Positions 1 to 6,672 of a DNA stretch of 10,297 bases are shown here, piece after piece. The position numbers and the translations under genes were made by a program. Numbering within the stretch: the first letter of the stretch is position 1; each line of letters starts with the position of its first letter. The stretch comes from JAGXLC01 sp964585385. GTDB taxonomy: Bacteria > Bacteroidota > Bacteroidia > Bacteroidales > UBA12077. The stretch spans positions 1 through 10,297 of the forward strand of contig CAZPDP010000076.1 of the NCBI GenBank assembly GCA_964585385.1. Reading direction: 5' to 3'. The notes under the pieces are model-generated. The model ran no database searches. It had not been told where the DNA came from and saw only the letters and a program-made list of their open reading frames with translations.

Positions 1-134
1 TGTATTTGATAATTATTTAAAATTGTTTAGATAAGAGAAATCGCCCAGTTGCCAATGCTATAATACACCATGCGGGGCGGCTTCCAGTTTATTCAGTTGT
101 CGTTTTTAGCTAAATTTGTATCGGGCGGACCAGG

Positions 135-225
135 AAACGTCGTTGTAAAACCCGCACGGCGCATATAGCTATTCGTTGTGCCGCATTGACCCGTACTAGA
201 AAACGTCGTGGTTAAAGCCGCACGG
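135..225. repeat. Imperfect 25-bp direct repeat pair in the 1-257 spacer
   Basis: Two 25-bp copies, at 135-159 and 201-225, match at 22 of 25 positions and start 66 bp apart. Both begin AAACGTCGT and end CCGCACGG. Between them lie GTGCCGCAT and other GC-rich fragments, and further left (69-80) is ATGCGGGGCGGC, partly the inverse. The surrounding 1-257 holds no ORF with coding character on either strand. The region is downstream of the helicase stop. The composition looks like the degenerate dispersed repeats common between Bacteroidota genes, but that identification is by resemblance only. Confidence 0.5.
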
Positions 226-257
226 TCCACATAAAACCAGGAAAACCGTTCTTTCGT

Positions 258-1457
258 TTATCTACGCTTTCCTTTATACCTCGGTTTATGATATTTACGC
301 TCTGTTTTTGTTTTCCATTCAGGACTTTGCCCGATTTGAGGAGGAACAGGTAATTTTATAATTTCAGTTTCAATGAGTTTTTCAATACGTTTAAATCGCA
401 GCATATCCTCTTCGTTGATAAGTGTAAGAGCCACCCCGGTTGCTTCTGCACGGGCTGTTCTGCCAACCCGGTGCACATAATCCTCAGCATCCCGGGGTAC
501 ATCATAATTAATAATCAGGTGAATGTCTTTGATATCAATTCCTCTGCTAATAACATCAGTAGCTACCAAAACCCGTGTTCGCCTGGACCGGAAACGCGAT
601 AAGACCTCTTCCCGTTCACGCTGCTCCAAATCAGATGAAATTCCTTCCACAGTATAATCATTCCTCTTTAGCTTCCGAACAATTTTAGACACATTGCTTT
701 TTGTTGATGTAAAAATCAGAATGCTTTCGTACTCCTGTTTATCTTTAATTAAATAGTTAATCAGCGCCGGTTTTTGTTCCTCAAACACTAAATAGGAAGC
801 TTGCAGAATGCCTTCTGCAGGTTTGGAAAGTTCAATATTTATTTCCGTGGGATTTTTGAGAATTTGGCTTGCAAGGGCTCTGATTTTGGGTGGCATGGTA
901 GCGCTAAACATTAGCGATTGCCGTTTTTTAGGGATATAGGAGATAATTTTCATAATATCGTCGTAAAATCCCATATCCAGCATTCTATCAGCCTCGTCGA
1001 GAATTAAATATTTTATATCATCGAATTTTACGTATCCCATTTTTAAATGTGATATAAGTTTGCCGGGTGTTGCCACAATAATATCAGAATTGCCCAATAA
1101 CGCGTTTCGTTCTGTTTCAAAACCCTGGCCATCGCCGCCTCCATAAACAGGAATGGAACTTACATCAGTAAAATAGGAAAATCCTTGAATCTCTTGATTT
1201 ATTTGTATGGCCAACTCGCGGGTTGGAACGATAATTAATGTACTAACCGATGTTTGTTCTTCCTGAGACAATTTATCCAAAACGGGTAAAACAAAAGCTG
1301 CAGTTTTACCGGTCCCGGTTTGAGCACAGGCAATAAGATCGTTCCCCTCAATTATATCCGGAATAGCCTTTGCCTGAACCGGAGTGGCTTCATCAAAACC
1401 CATATAAGAAATGGCTTCTAGTATATGCTCATTTAGCTTAAATTCAACAAATTTCAT
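258..1457 (-). CDS. DEAD-box ATP-dependent RNA helicase (RhlE-like)
   Basis: This is a 399-residue DEAD-box helicase that uses ATP to open short RNA duplexes and remodel RNA-protein complexes in the cytoplasm. All core motifs are visible: a Q motif around residues 7-28, Walker A AQTGTGKT at 45-52, PTRELA at 78-83, TPGK at 130-133, DEAD at 154-157, SAT at 185-187, SRGID at 304-308 and HRVGRTAR at 329-336. The C-terminal tail after about residue 375 is short, basic and without a recognised RNA-binding domain, as in compact RhlE-type proteins. The frame stays open to 1508, but I chose the ATG at 1457 because the protein then starts directly at the Q-motif region (MKFVEF) and an A-rich tract precedes it; the extra 17 residues look like translated leader. 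Which rhlE/dbpA/cshA-type subgroup it belongs to cannot be settled by eye. No clear terminator follows it. Confidence 0.96.
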   Translation of the reverse strand: MKFVEFKLNEHILEAISYMGFDEATPVQAKAIPDIIEGNDLIACAQTGTGKTAAFVLPVLDKLSQEEQTSVSTLIIVPTRELAIQINQEIQGFSYFTDVSSIPVYGGGDGQGFETERNALLGNSDIIVATPGKLISHLKMGYVKFDDIKYLILDEADRMLDMGFYDDIMKIISYIPKKRQSLMFSATMPPKIRALASQILKNPTEINIELSKPAEGILQASYLVFEEQKPALINYLIKDKQEYESILIFTSTKSNVSKIVRKLKRNDYTVEGISSDLEQREREEVLSRFRSRRTRVLVATDVISRGIDIKDIHLIINYDVPRDAEDYVHRVGRTARAEATGVALTLINEEDMLRFKRIEKLIETEIIKLPVPPQIGQSPEWKTKTERKYHKPRYKGKRR

Positions 1458-1538
1458 GTATCTTTTTTTTTTCAGCTCCAAAGATATCTTTATTATTAAA
1501 AACAACAATTAATCCCGGAAAAAATTCACCCGGATTTG

Positions 1539-1655
1539 TCATTTAAAGATTCCTCCATTTTCCTGTCTTAGCTTTTCCAGTTCGTCCTTTTTACATCCGG
1601 TACTAATTCCCATCAGAATAACAATTAGAAAAACAATAAACTTTCTGGTATTCAT
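1539..1655 (-). CDS. Small lipoprotein-like ORF, 38 residues
   Basis: A short ORF of 38 codons begins at ATG 1655 and ends at TGA 1539. It encodes a basic N-terminus (MNTRK), a hydrophobic stretch at residues 6-17 (FIVFLIVILMGI), then STGC with the cysteine at residue 21, followed by KKDELEKLRQ. This is the layout of a lipoprotein signal peptide, although serine at -3 is not the commonest lipobox residue. The mature part would be only 18 residues, largely charged. A strong GGAGG lies 5 bases before the ATG, rare in this window and the best argument that it is translated. It is in the same orientation as the helicase, 81 bases upstream of its start, so the two may share a transcript. It may be a real small lipoprotein or the stump of a larger decayed one; no function can be assigned. 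Confidence 0.55.
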   Translation of the reverse strand: MNTRKFIVFLIVILMGISTGCKKDELEKLRQENGGIFK

Positions 1656-1660
1656 GGTAT

Positions 1661-1665
1661 CCTCC
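1661..1665 (-). promoter_or_regulatory. Shine-Dalgarno site for the 38-residue ORF
   Basis: The minus strand reads GGAGG here, five bases before the ATG at 1655. Most other genes in the window have only A-rich leaders, so this site stands out and supports translation of the small ORF. The rest of the divergent spacer up to 1918 shows no confident promoter on either strand. Confidence 0.55.
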
Positions 1666-1918
1666 GTTTTTATGGTTTCAGTTATTAGACGATATTAAAC
1701 AGACTTATATTTTATCAACACAGCAGCAATCAGGCTATAACTATTAAAACTTAAGTTGAGCGAGCGAAAATCGCTTAATTTGGGAAAAAGATAACCAAAA
1801 CATCAACCATTTAGACTGAATTAAAATAAAAACACCCGAAAATTCGTGTCACAAACAACTGGCTATTATTCTGCGAAAAGCATAACTTAGTATATTCTAA
1901 CAAAAAGAAAAACAAGCT

Positions 1919-2935
1919 ATGTATAATAAATTAGTCACCAACATCAGGCCCCTCGGATTTACGTGGGAAACCAGCGACCCGTTTCTGTTCTGTGTTCACC
2001 ACCTCGACCATTATCCAAAAGGAAATGATGAGCTCGGTCCTGCTGCCTCGCTGAGTGGAAGAAACCTGGGACAGGACTTCACACCAAAAGACGGCTGGCG
2101 GATGTACCATGGAGACAAGGTTCCCGGTTTTCCTGCCCATCCCCACCGGGGCTTTGAAACCGTAACCATTGTCCTGGATGGATTTGTGGATCATTCCGAT
2201 TCGCACGGAGCCTCAGGCCGTTACGGGAATGGAGATGTGCAATGGATGACAGCCGGAGCAGGGTTACAGCACTGCGAGATGTTCCCATTGATCGATCCGG
2301 AAAAATCCAATCCGCTGGAGCTCTTCCAGATCTGGGTCAACCTGCCGAAATCCAAAAAATTCGCCGACCCCCATTACAAGATGCTTTGGGCAGAAGACAT
2401 TCCGGTTTTCAAAGAAAAAGACAAGAGTGGTAAAATAACCGAAGTAACTGTTGTAGCTGGCAAACTGGGAGAAGTAACAGCCCCTTCCCCTGCGCCTGAC
2501 TCCTGGGCTGCCAACCCGGACAACGAGGTAGGCATGTGGCTGATTAAAATTCCGGCGCATGGCTCATGGACCATCCCTCCTGCCTCTATTGAAGTGAACC
2601 GCTCGCTCTATTTTTACCGGGGCTCTGAAATGAAGATTGCCGGGATCAATATAAATCATTACCATTCTGTGGAATTGCTTGCCGATCAGTCAGTAATACT
2701 GGAAAATGGAAACGAGGATGCTTATTTGCTCATGCTCCAGGGAGTACCCATCAATGAGCCGGTTGTTCAACACGGTCCGTTTGTTATGAACACTACGGGT
2801 GAGATCAAACAAGCCTTTATCGATTACCGGGAAACCCAGTTTGGCGGCTGGCCTTGGGAACGATACGACAACGTCCACGGGCGCGAGAAAAAACGGTTTG
2901 CCAAATATGCGGACGGGAAGGAAGAAATGAAATAG
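1919..2935 (+). CDS. Pirin family protein (bicupin, metal-binding)
   Basis: The 338-residue product is a pirin, a non-haem iron bicupin. The N-terminal cupin carries HPHRGFETVT at 74-83 and GLQHCEMF at 115-122. By spacing, His74, His76, His118 and Glu120 match the metal ligands of human pirin (His56, His58, His101, Glu103). The second half (about 195-300) corresponds to the pirin C-terminal cupin. Family members have been reported as quercetin 2,3-dioxygenases, transcription cofactors or metabolic regulators, so the substrate here is unknown. It is a little longer than typical pirins (about 230-300 residues), with an insertion or extension in the second half. The ATG at 1919 follows an A-rich leader (caaaaagaaaaacaagct). 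It stands alone, divergent from the helicase side; no convincing promoter was found. Confidence 0.93.
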   Translation: MYNKLVTNIRPLGFTWETSDPFLFCVHHLDHYPKGNDELGPAASLSGRNLGQDFTPKDGWRMYHGDKVPGFPAHPHRGFETVTIVLDGFVDHSDSHGASGRYGNGDVQWMTAGAGLQHCEMFPLIDPEKSNPLELFQIWVNLPKSKKFADPHYKMLWAEDIPVFKEKDKSGKITEVTVVAGKLGEVTAPSPAPDSWAANPDNEVGMWLIKIPAHGSWTIPPASIEVNRSLYFYRGSEMKIAGININHYHSVELLADQSVILENGNEDAYLLMLQGVPINEPVVQHGPFVMNTTGEIKQAFIDYRETQFGGWPWERYDNVHGREKKRFAKYADGKEEMK

Positions 2936-2941
2936 GTTGAG

Positions 2942-2995
2942 GATTGAGTTAATTAAGTTGATTGGGTTGATTGGGTTAAGTGAGTCAAGTGAGTT
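2942..2995. repeat. 9-bp tandem repeat, six units
   Basis: Six consecutive 9-base units follow the pirin stop: gattgagtt, aattaagtt, gattgggtt, gattgggtt, aagtgagtc, aagtgagtt. Units three and four are identical, and units five and six differ in one base. The phase is exact over 54 bp. Stop codons on all sides show that it is not coding. It begins seven bases after the stop codon, so it is probably transcribed as the pirin 3' UTR. Confidence 0.85.
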
Positions 2996-3105
2996 GAATA
3001 GATGCAGATTCGCAAGTTATTGAAACATCAGGCTTATTCTTCCTGCGGTCTGCTGCCTTCTCCATTCTTAATTCTTAAGGCAATTATTCATTCCCCACTT
3101 TAAAT

Positions 3106-3260
3106 TCTAAGACATGGTTGATATCTGGCTATAACTCTCTTTGTGGTTGCTTTGTGTCTTCGTGCCTTCGTGGCAAAAAGAGAATGCCACTAAGACTCTA
3201 AAAATCTAAGATACACAAAGGAAGAAGTAATAATATTTAAGTTATCAACCATATATTAGA
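3106..3260. repeat. 155-bp palindromic intergenic element with 21-bp terminal inverted repeats
   Basis: The 21 bases at 3106-3126 and the reverse complement of 3240-3260 match at 18 positions, including an uninterrupted ATGGTTGATA / TATCAACCAT. At the centre GTGGC (3170-3174) and GCCAC (3186-3190) close an 11-base loop. Between these, the arms carry degenerate matching text: CTTTGTGTCTTCGTGCCTTCGTGGC-like sequence on the left, and its decayed complement (GCCACTAAGACTC, ACACAAAGGA) on the right. The whole unit could fold into one long imperfect hairpin. The inner 'TTTGTGTCTTCGTGCC' wording is familiar from dispersed Bacteroidota spacers. There is no internal ORF, so it would be a non-autonomous element. 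Confidence 0.75.
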
Positions 3261-3429
3261 GTTTTACCATTTTCCATTGTTCAAAGAAAATAGCTGAACA
3301 GTCACAATCTGCTATCTAAAATCATCTGGTATCAGGCATCTTATTTTTACAGTCCTTTTAAACATTCTCAGATAATTTCCGTTATTTTAGAGTCGAAAAA
3401 TACGGATATAAACCCCTAAATTTTAAAAA

Positions 3430-4878
3430 ATGAAAAAAATTGCCCCTATTCTACTGTTATTCCTTTTATTCATAGGATTTTCATCATGCACAAACCAGGA
3501 AAGCAGTGAAAATGTACAAATTGCCATTCTTCACACGAATGATATGCATGCCAGTATAGACAATATGGATAAACTGGCTGCTTACAGGAAGGAAATGGAA
3601 AACCACTACAACCACGTATTTCTTGTCAGCGCAGGTGATATGTTCAGCGGCAACCCGGTGGTGGATGTGTATAAAGAAAAAGGATATCCAATGATTGACC
3701 TGATGAACCGCGTGGGTTATAAAATTTCTGCACTGGGCAACCATGAATTCGATTATGGCCAGGAAGTTCTGGCTGAACGAATGAAGCAGGCAGAGTTCCC
3801 GTTCATCTGTGCCAACATAAATACGGAAAAAACTGAAATTCCCCAGCCTGACCCCTATGCCGTTTTTGAGGCCGAAGGAAAAAAGCTTTTCATCCTCAGC
3901 TTGCTGGAAACCTGGAACGAAGGACTCCCCTCAACCCACCCCGGTAAACTGGAAAACATAGAATTCCAGGATCCTGCTGAAGCAGTGAAAGAATATCTCT
4001 CATTGGAAAAAAATTACGACGCTTTTATTGGTCTTACCCACCTGGGATATGGAGCTGATGTGGAACTGGCAAAAAAACACCCTGAATTCGACCTGATTAT
4101 AGGCGGTCATTCCCATACAATTAAGGATAAAGCAGAGAAAGTAAACCGGACCTGGATTACCCAGGCCGGAGATGATGTGAATTTTGTGGGCAGGGTTTTA
4201 CTTACTTTCGATGGTGATTCCCTGGCCAGCATCGAAACCGAGGTAATCAACCTTGACAATTACAACAAGAAAGATGAGTCCATTACAAAACTCATCGAGC
4301 AATACAACAACAATGAAACCCTGAAAGAGGTAATCGGAACTGCTGAAGAACCCATACAAGGCAAAGAAGAACTCGGCTCCCTTTTCACCGATGCGCAGGT
4401 AGAGATACATGACCTCGACTTTTCATTCCAAAACAACGGGGGCCTCCGGATTCCTGAAATTCCGGCAGGTGAAATCACAGTGAGTACCATCTACAAGCTG
4501 GATCCTTTTGGAAACGAGCTAATTGAATTTGAAATGCAGCCTGATGAAATCAAATCCCTGCTTAAGCATTCCTATGAAAGAAGCCACGGCCCGGGTCTTC
4601 AGGTTGGCGGTGGCTCCTACACCCTATATGTGAACAGCAATGACGAACTGCAAAACATTGTCGTCAAAGATGAAAGCGGCAATACACTGCATCCCGATTC
4701 GACCTATACTGTAGGTCTGAACAGTTATATCTCAAGCTCATATACTTTTGAACACACAGATCCCGGCGAATCCACGTACACAACCACAGCTCAAAACCTG
4801 ATTGAATACTTCCGAAAAAAAGGAAAGGTAAATTACAGCGGTGTGGAAAGAGTATTTGTGAAAACAGAAGGAAAGTAA
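3430..4878 (+). CDS. Lipoprotein 5'-nucleotidase / metallophosphoesterase (UshA-like)
   Basis: A 482-residue exported enzyme that should hydrolyse nucleotides or related phosphoesters at the cell envelope to recover nucleoside and phosphate. Residues 1-20 form a lipoprotein signal (MKKIAPILLL..., FSSC with Cys20). The N-terminal calcineurin-like domain shows the dimetal site: HTNDMH at 35-40 (Asp38, His40), GDMFSGNP at 69-76 (Asp70), GNHEFDYG at 103-110 (Asn104, His105), His204 in LTHLG, and GHSH at 226-229. The C-terminal 5'-nucleotidase domain runs from about 300 to 480, with NNGGLR at 335-340 and DPFGN at 358-362, regions that bind the nucleotide in UshA. The GGDGY-type segment of UshA is not recognisable (NSYISSSYTF at 431-440), so substrate preference may differ. 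The start has an A-rich leader. It is monocistronic and ends at a bidirectional terminator. Confidence 0.94.
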   Translation: MKKIAPILLLFLLFIGFSSCTNQESSENVQIAILHTNDMHASIDNMDKLAAYRKEMENHYNHVFLVSAGDMFSGNPVVDVYKEKGYPMIDLMNRVGYKISALGNHEFDYGQEVLAERMKQAEFPFICANINTEKTEIPQPDPYAVFEAEGKKLFILSLLETWNEGLPSTHPGKLENIEFQDPAEAVKEYLSLEKNYDAFIGLTHLGYGADVELAKKHPEFDLIIGGHSHTIKDKAEKVNRTWITQAGDDVNFVGRVLLTFDGDSLASIETEVINLDNYNKKDESITKLIEQYNNNETLKEVIGTAEEPIQGKEELGSLFTDAQVEIHDLDFSFQNNGGLRIPEIPAGEITVSTIYKLDPFGNELIEFEMQPDEIKSLLKHSYERSHGPGLQVGGGSYTLYVNSNDELQNIVVKDESGNTLHPDSTYTVGLNSYISSSYTFEHTDPGESTYTTTAQNLIEYFRKKGKVNYSGVERVFVKTEGK

Positions 4879-4915
4879 GTAAATTTATGAATTGCCCTGA
4901 TAATTAAAATAGAAA

Positions 4916-4942
4916 AGCCCCCGAAGAACATTTCCGGGGGCT
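4916..4942. terminator. Bidirectional rho-independent terminator
   Basis: AGCCCCCG (4916-4923) pairs perfectly with CGGGGGCT (4935-4942) around an 11-base loop, which can add two AA/TT pairs. On the plus strand AATCTTTT follows; on the minus strand the stem is followed by TTTTCT (complement of AGAAAA). It sits between two converging genes, 38 bases after the nucleotidase stop and 24 bases beyond the groES stop, so it can serve both. Confidence 0.9.
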
Positions 4943-4965
4943 AATCTTTTGGAAAAAACTAAGCT

Positions 4966-5253
4966 TTAGATTTTATCCGTTTCCACAACCTTCGCCAAAA
5001 TGTCAGCATAAGGGATAACCAGATACTTCTTTCCGTCAATTTCAGCTTCTGTACCGGAAAACTCCTTGTACATCACGGTGTCACCCGGTTCAACAGCGGA
5101 ATTTTCAATCTCACTAACGGCAACAACCTTTGCCATCTTTTTCTTCTCTTTTGCGGAATCCGGAATAATAATGCCGCTTGCTGTCTTTTGTTCTGTTTCC
5201 TCCTCGGAGATATCAAGTAATACGTTTTCGTTAAGTGGTTGTAATTCTTTCAT
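4966..5253 (-). CDS. groES: Co-chaperonin GroES, without adjacent groEL
   Basis: This 95-residue protein has the full GroES layout: a beta-strand start (QPLNENVLL), the mobile loop at about 16-33 with ASGIIIP at 25-31 supplying the hydrophobic triplet that docks on GroEL, EPGDTVMY at 55-62, and the closing strands KKYLVIPYADILAKV. As a heptameric lid it would cap GroEL in the cytoplasm. It is notably acidic early on (SEEETE) and lysine-rich after the loop (AKEKKKMAK). No groEL lies within the window; downstream is a terminator, and upstream by 33 bases is the Trx-Grx fusion, so the two are probably co-transcribed. The genome may have a second groES with groEL, making this a paralogue, but that cannot be seen here. 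The ATG at 5253 has an A/T-rich leader and no Shine-Dalgarno site. Confidence 0.93.
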   Translation of the reverse strand: MKELQPLNENVLLDISEEETEQKTASGIIIPDSAKEKKKMAKVVAVSEIENSAVEPGDTVMYKEFSGTEAEIDGKKYLVIPYADILAKVVETDKI

Positions 5254-5286
5254 TTTTATAAATTTTATTATTCGACTTAAATTTGT

Positions 5287-5874
5287 TTATGCGTGGATAC
5301 CTAAAAGCTCATTAATCTTTGGCCTGTTAAAGCCCACAACAATTTTGCCATTAATTTCTGTTTGCGGCACTCCTTGCTGACCACTTTTTCTTACCAATTC
5401 CTGTGCCATTTTTTGATCTTTTGATACATCAATGTCACGGAATGCAATTTGGTTTCGCTTCAAATAATCCTTCAGACTGTTACAATGCGGACATGTCGGG
5501 GTACTGTAAACAATCACCCTTTTTTGTCTGGTTCCTGTGTCTCCCTGGGTTGAATACAAAGAATTGCTGAAAAGCGACTGGTAAAATTCGTCTGACTGGC
5601 AGCCCTTAACAGATTTTTTAAAAGAAGTTCCTTCAAAATAGAGTAACGATGGGGCGGTCTGAATGTCATATTTTCCATGAATATCTTTAACATTCGTTAC
5701 ATCAGCAGTAAGAACCTGTACTTCTTGTTTTGCATTTTCAGCCGCTTTTACAAGATTCTGGTATGCACAATCGCTTTTTTCTGCGCCTGATTTATACAAC
5801 AATAAATACGTTTTCTTTTGAGTATCCAACTGCTCATTGAGATCTTGAAAAGAATCTAATTCCTTGATTTTCAT
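5287..5874 (-). CDS. Thioredoxin-like / glutaredoxin fusion protein
   Basis: A 195-residue cytoplasmic protein with two thioredoxin folds. Residues 1-105 resemble a thioredoxin domain (TYLLLYKSG strand, VLTADVTNVKDIHGKYDI, then TAPSLLYFEG with the cis-proline), but the CxxC site is degenerate: only Cys36 remains in EKSDCAY, at about the resolving position. Residues 118-195 are a glutaredoxin with an intact active site, YSTPTCPHC (Cys128, Cys131), the cis-Pro stretch GVPQTEING and the glycine-containing turn VVGFNRPKINELL. It should reduce disulfides through the C-terminal half, while the front domain may bind partners. The frame opens one codon earlier at GTG 5877; I prefer the adjacent ATG at 5874. 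It lies 33 bases upstream of groES on the same strand, suggesting an operon. No strong promoter was identified. Confidence 0.85.
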   Translation of the reverse strand: MKIKELDSFQDLNEQLDTQKKTYLLLYKSGAEKSDCAYQNLVKAAENAKQEVQVLTADVTNVKDIHGKYDIQTAPSLLYFEGTSFKKSVKGCQSDEFYQSLFSNSLYSTQGDTGTRQKRVIVYSTPTCPHCNSLKDYLKRNQIAFRDIDVSKDQKMAQELVRKSGQQGVPQTEINGKIVVGFNRPKINELLGIHA

Positions 5875-6016
5875 CACAAAACATCTTTAAATGATTAATT
5901 AATATATTTGGATATTTACATATTTTATGCCAAAGTAATTTTTGTCAGAAGTATGAAATTATGTCAGTGTTGAAAACCATAGAAACTGAATAAAAGGTTA
6001 AATAAAAACATGCAGC

Positions 6017-6046
6017 TTATTCATATTTATAAAAATTTATGAATAA
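6017..6046. repeat. Inverted repeat TTATTCATA upstream of the DJ-1 gene
   Basis: TTATTCATA at 6017-6025 and its perfect reverse complement at 6038-6046 flank a 12-base A/T loop. TGCAG sits just outside on both sides as a direct repeat. The same TTATTCATA occurs a third time at 6114-6122, 13 bases before the DJ-1 ATG. It could be an operator or a weak hairpin in the leader, or chance in A/T-rich sequence. The rest of the 5878-6135 divergent spacer shows nothing else that I can support. Confidence 0.35.
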
Positions 6047-6135
6047 TGCAGGTTAATCTATTCTCACACTCTCAAATTCTCATTTTTCATTAAACATAAT
6101 TACTTCTCAGGAGTTATTCATAAAAAAGATCGATT

Positions 6136-6672
6136 ATGAGTTTACAAAATCTTAAAATCGTCAACCTGGTACACAAAGACTTTGAAGATCTGGAACTGTG
6201 GTACCCGGTACTTCGTTTACGCGAAGAAGGAATAACTGTACATCTTGCCGGTGAAGAACCCGGGAAAGTTTATAAAGGCAAAAACGGACTTGCTGCAGAA
6301 GCGGATATTGGCTTTTCAGATTTGGATCCTTCTGCTTATGACGGAGTGCTTGTTCCTGGCGGCTGGGCGCCGGACAAACTCCGCCGGTACAAAGAAGTGC
6401 TCCAATTTATACAATCCATGAACGAACAGAACAAACCCATTGGTGAAATTTGCCATGCGGGTTGGGTTCTGATTTCTGCAGGCATTCTAGAAGGCCGGAG
6501 AGTAACCAGCACAATTGGAATCATGGATGACATGAAAAATGCAGGTGCCCACTGGAGCGACGAACCGGTTATAATTGATAAAAATCTCATTTCCAGCAGG
6601 AAGCCGGTTGACCTGCCAATCTATATGATTAAATACATTGACTTACTGAACAAAACCTATGGGGTATCATAG
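6136..6672 (+). CDS. DJ-1/PfpI family protein (class I amidotransferase fold)
   Basis: The 178-residue product belongs to the DJ-1/PfpI superfamily. The nucleophile elbow EICHAGW places Cys106 followed by His107, as in PfpI, and the acidic partner is Glu17 in the DFEDLELWYP segment. YDGVLVPGGWAPDKLR at about 69-84 is the usual GG loop, and LISSRKPVDLPIYM near the C-terminus matches the PfpI ending. Members are described as intracellular cysteine proteases, glyoxalases or disputed protein deglycases that respond to carbonyl or oxidative stress; the actual reaction is unknown. The length is normal for the family. AGGAG at 6109-6113 is too distant from the ATG to serve as a ribosome site. The stop overlaps the converging molybdenum-carrier gene by six bases. 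Confidence 0.93.
   Translation: MSLQNLKIVNLVHKDFEDLELWYPVLRLREEGITVHLAGEEPGKVYKGKNGLAAEADIGFSDLDPSAYDGVLVPGGWAPDKLRRYKEVLQFIQSMNEQNKPIGEICHAGWVLISAGILEGRRVTSTIGIMDDMKNAGAHWSDEPVIIDKNLISSRKPVDLPIYMIKYIDLLNKTYGVS

Larger units (their letters stand above)
2936..3429. other. 494-bp non-coding spacer rich in repeats
   Basis: No ORF with coding character is visible on either strand between the pirin stop and the nucleotidase start. The spacer holds a 9-bp tandem array immediately after the pirin gene and a 155-bp palindromic element in its middle, both listed separately. The 3000-3105 part is low-complexity sequence of the kind TTCTTAATTCTTAA. The last 170 bases should contain the nucleotidase promoter; TATTTTAG at 3383-3390 fits 7 of 8 bases of the -7 consensus but has no good -33 box at the right spacing. 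Confidence 0.7.

Noticed and set aside
135..225. Integron attC site or CRISPR repeats
   Set aside because: Only two imperfect copies exist, the spacing does not give uniform spacers, and no proper GTTRRRY/RYYYAAC core boxes are present.
1458..1508. 17-residue N-terminal extension of the helicase
   Set aside because: The extension is encoded by A/T-rich leader sequence and the conserved protein starts at the internal ATG 1457.
1931..2574. Several short minus-strand ORFs inside the pirin gene
   Set aside because: All overlap the strongly conserved pirin frame and have no domain or start signal of their own.
5066..5380. Plus-strand ORF of 104 codons opposite groES and Trx-Grx
   Set aside because: It is a shadow of two well-supported minus-strand genes.
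5917..5932. Sigma-54-like site TGGCATAAAATATGTA upstream of the Trx-Grx gene
   Set aside because: The -24 half fits but the -12 element lacks the GC, and no enhancer-binding regulator is near; too weak to call.
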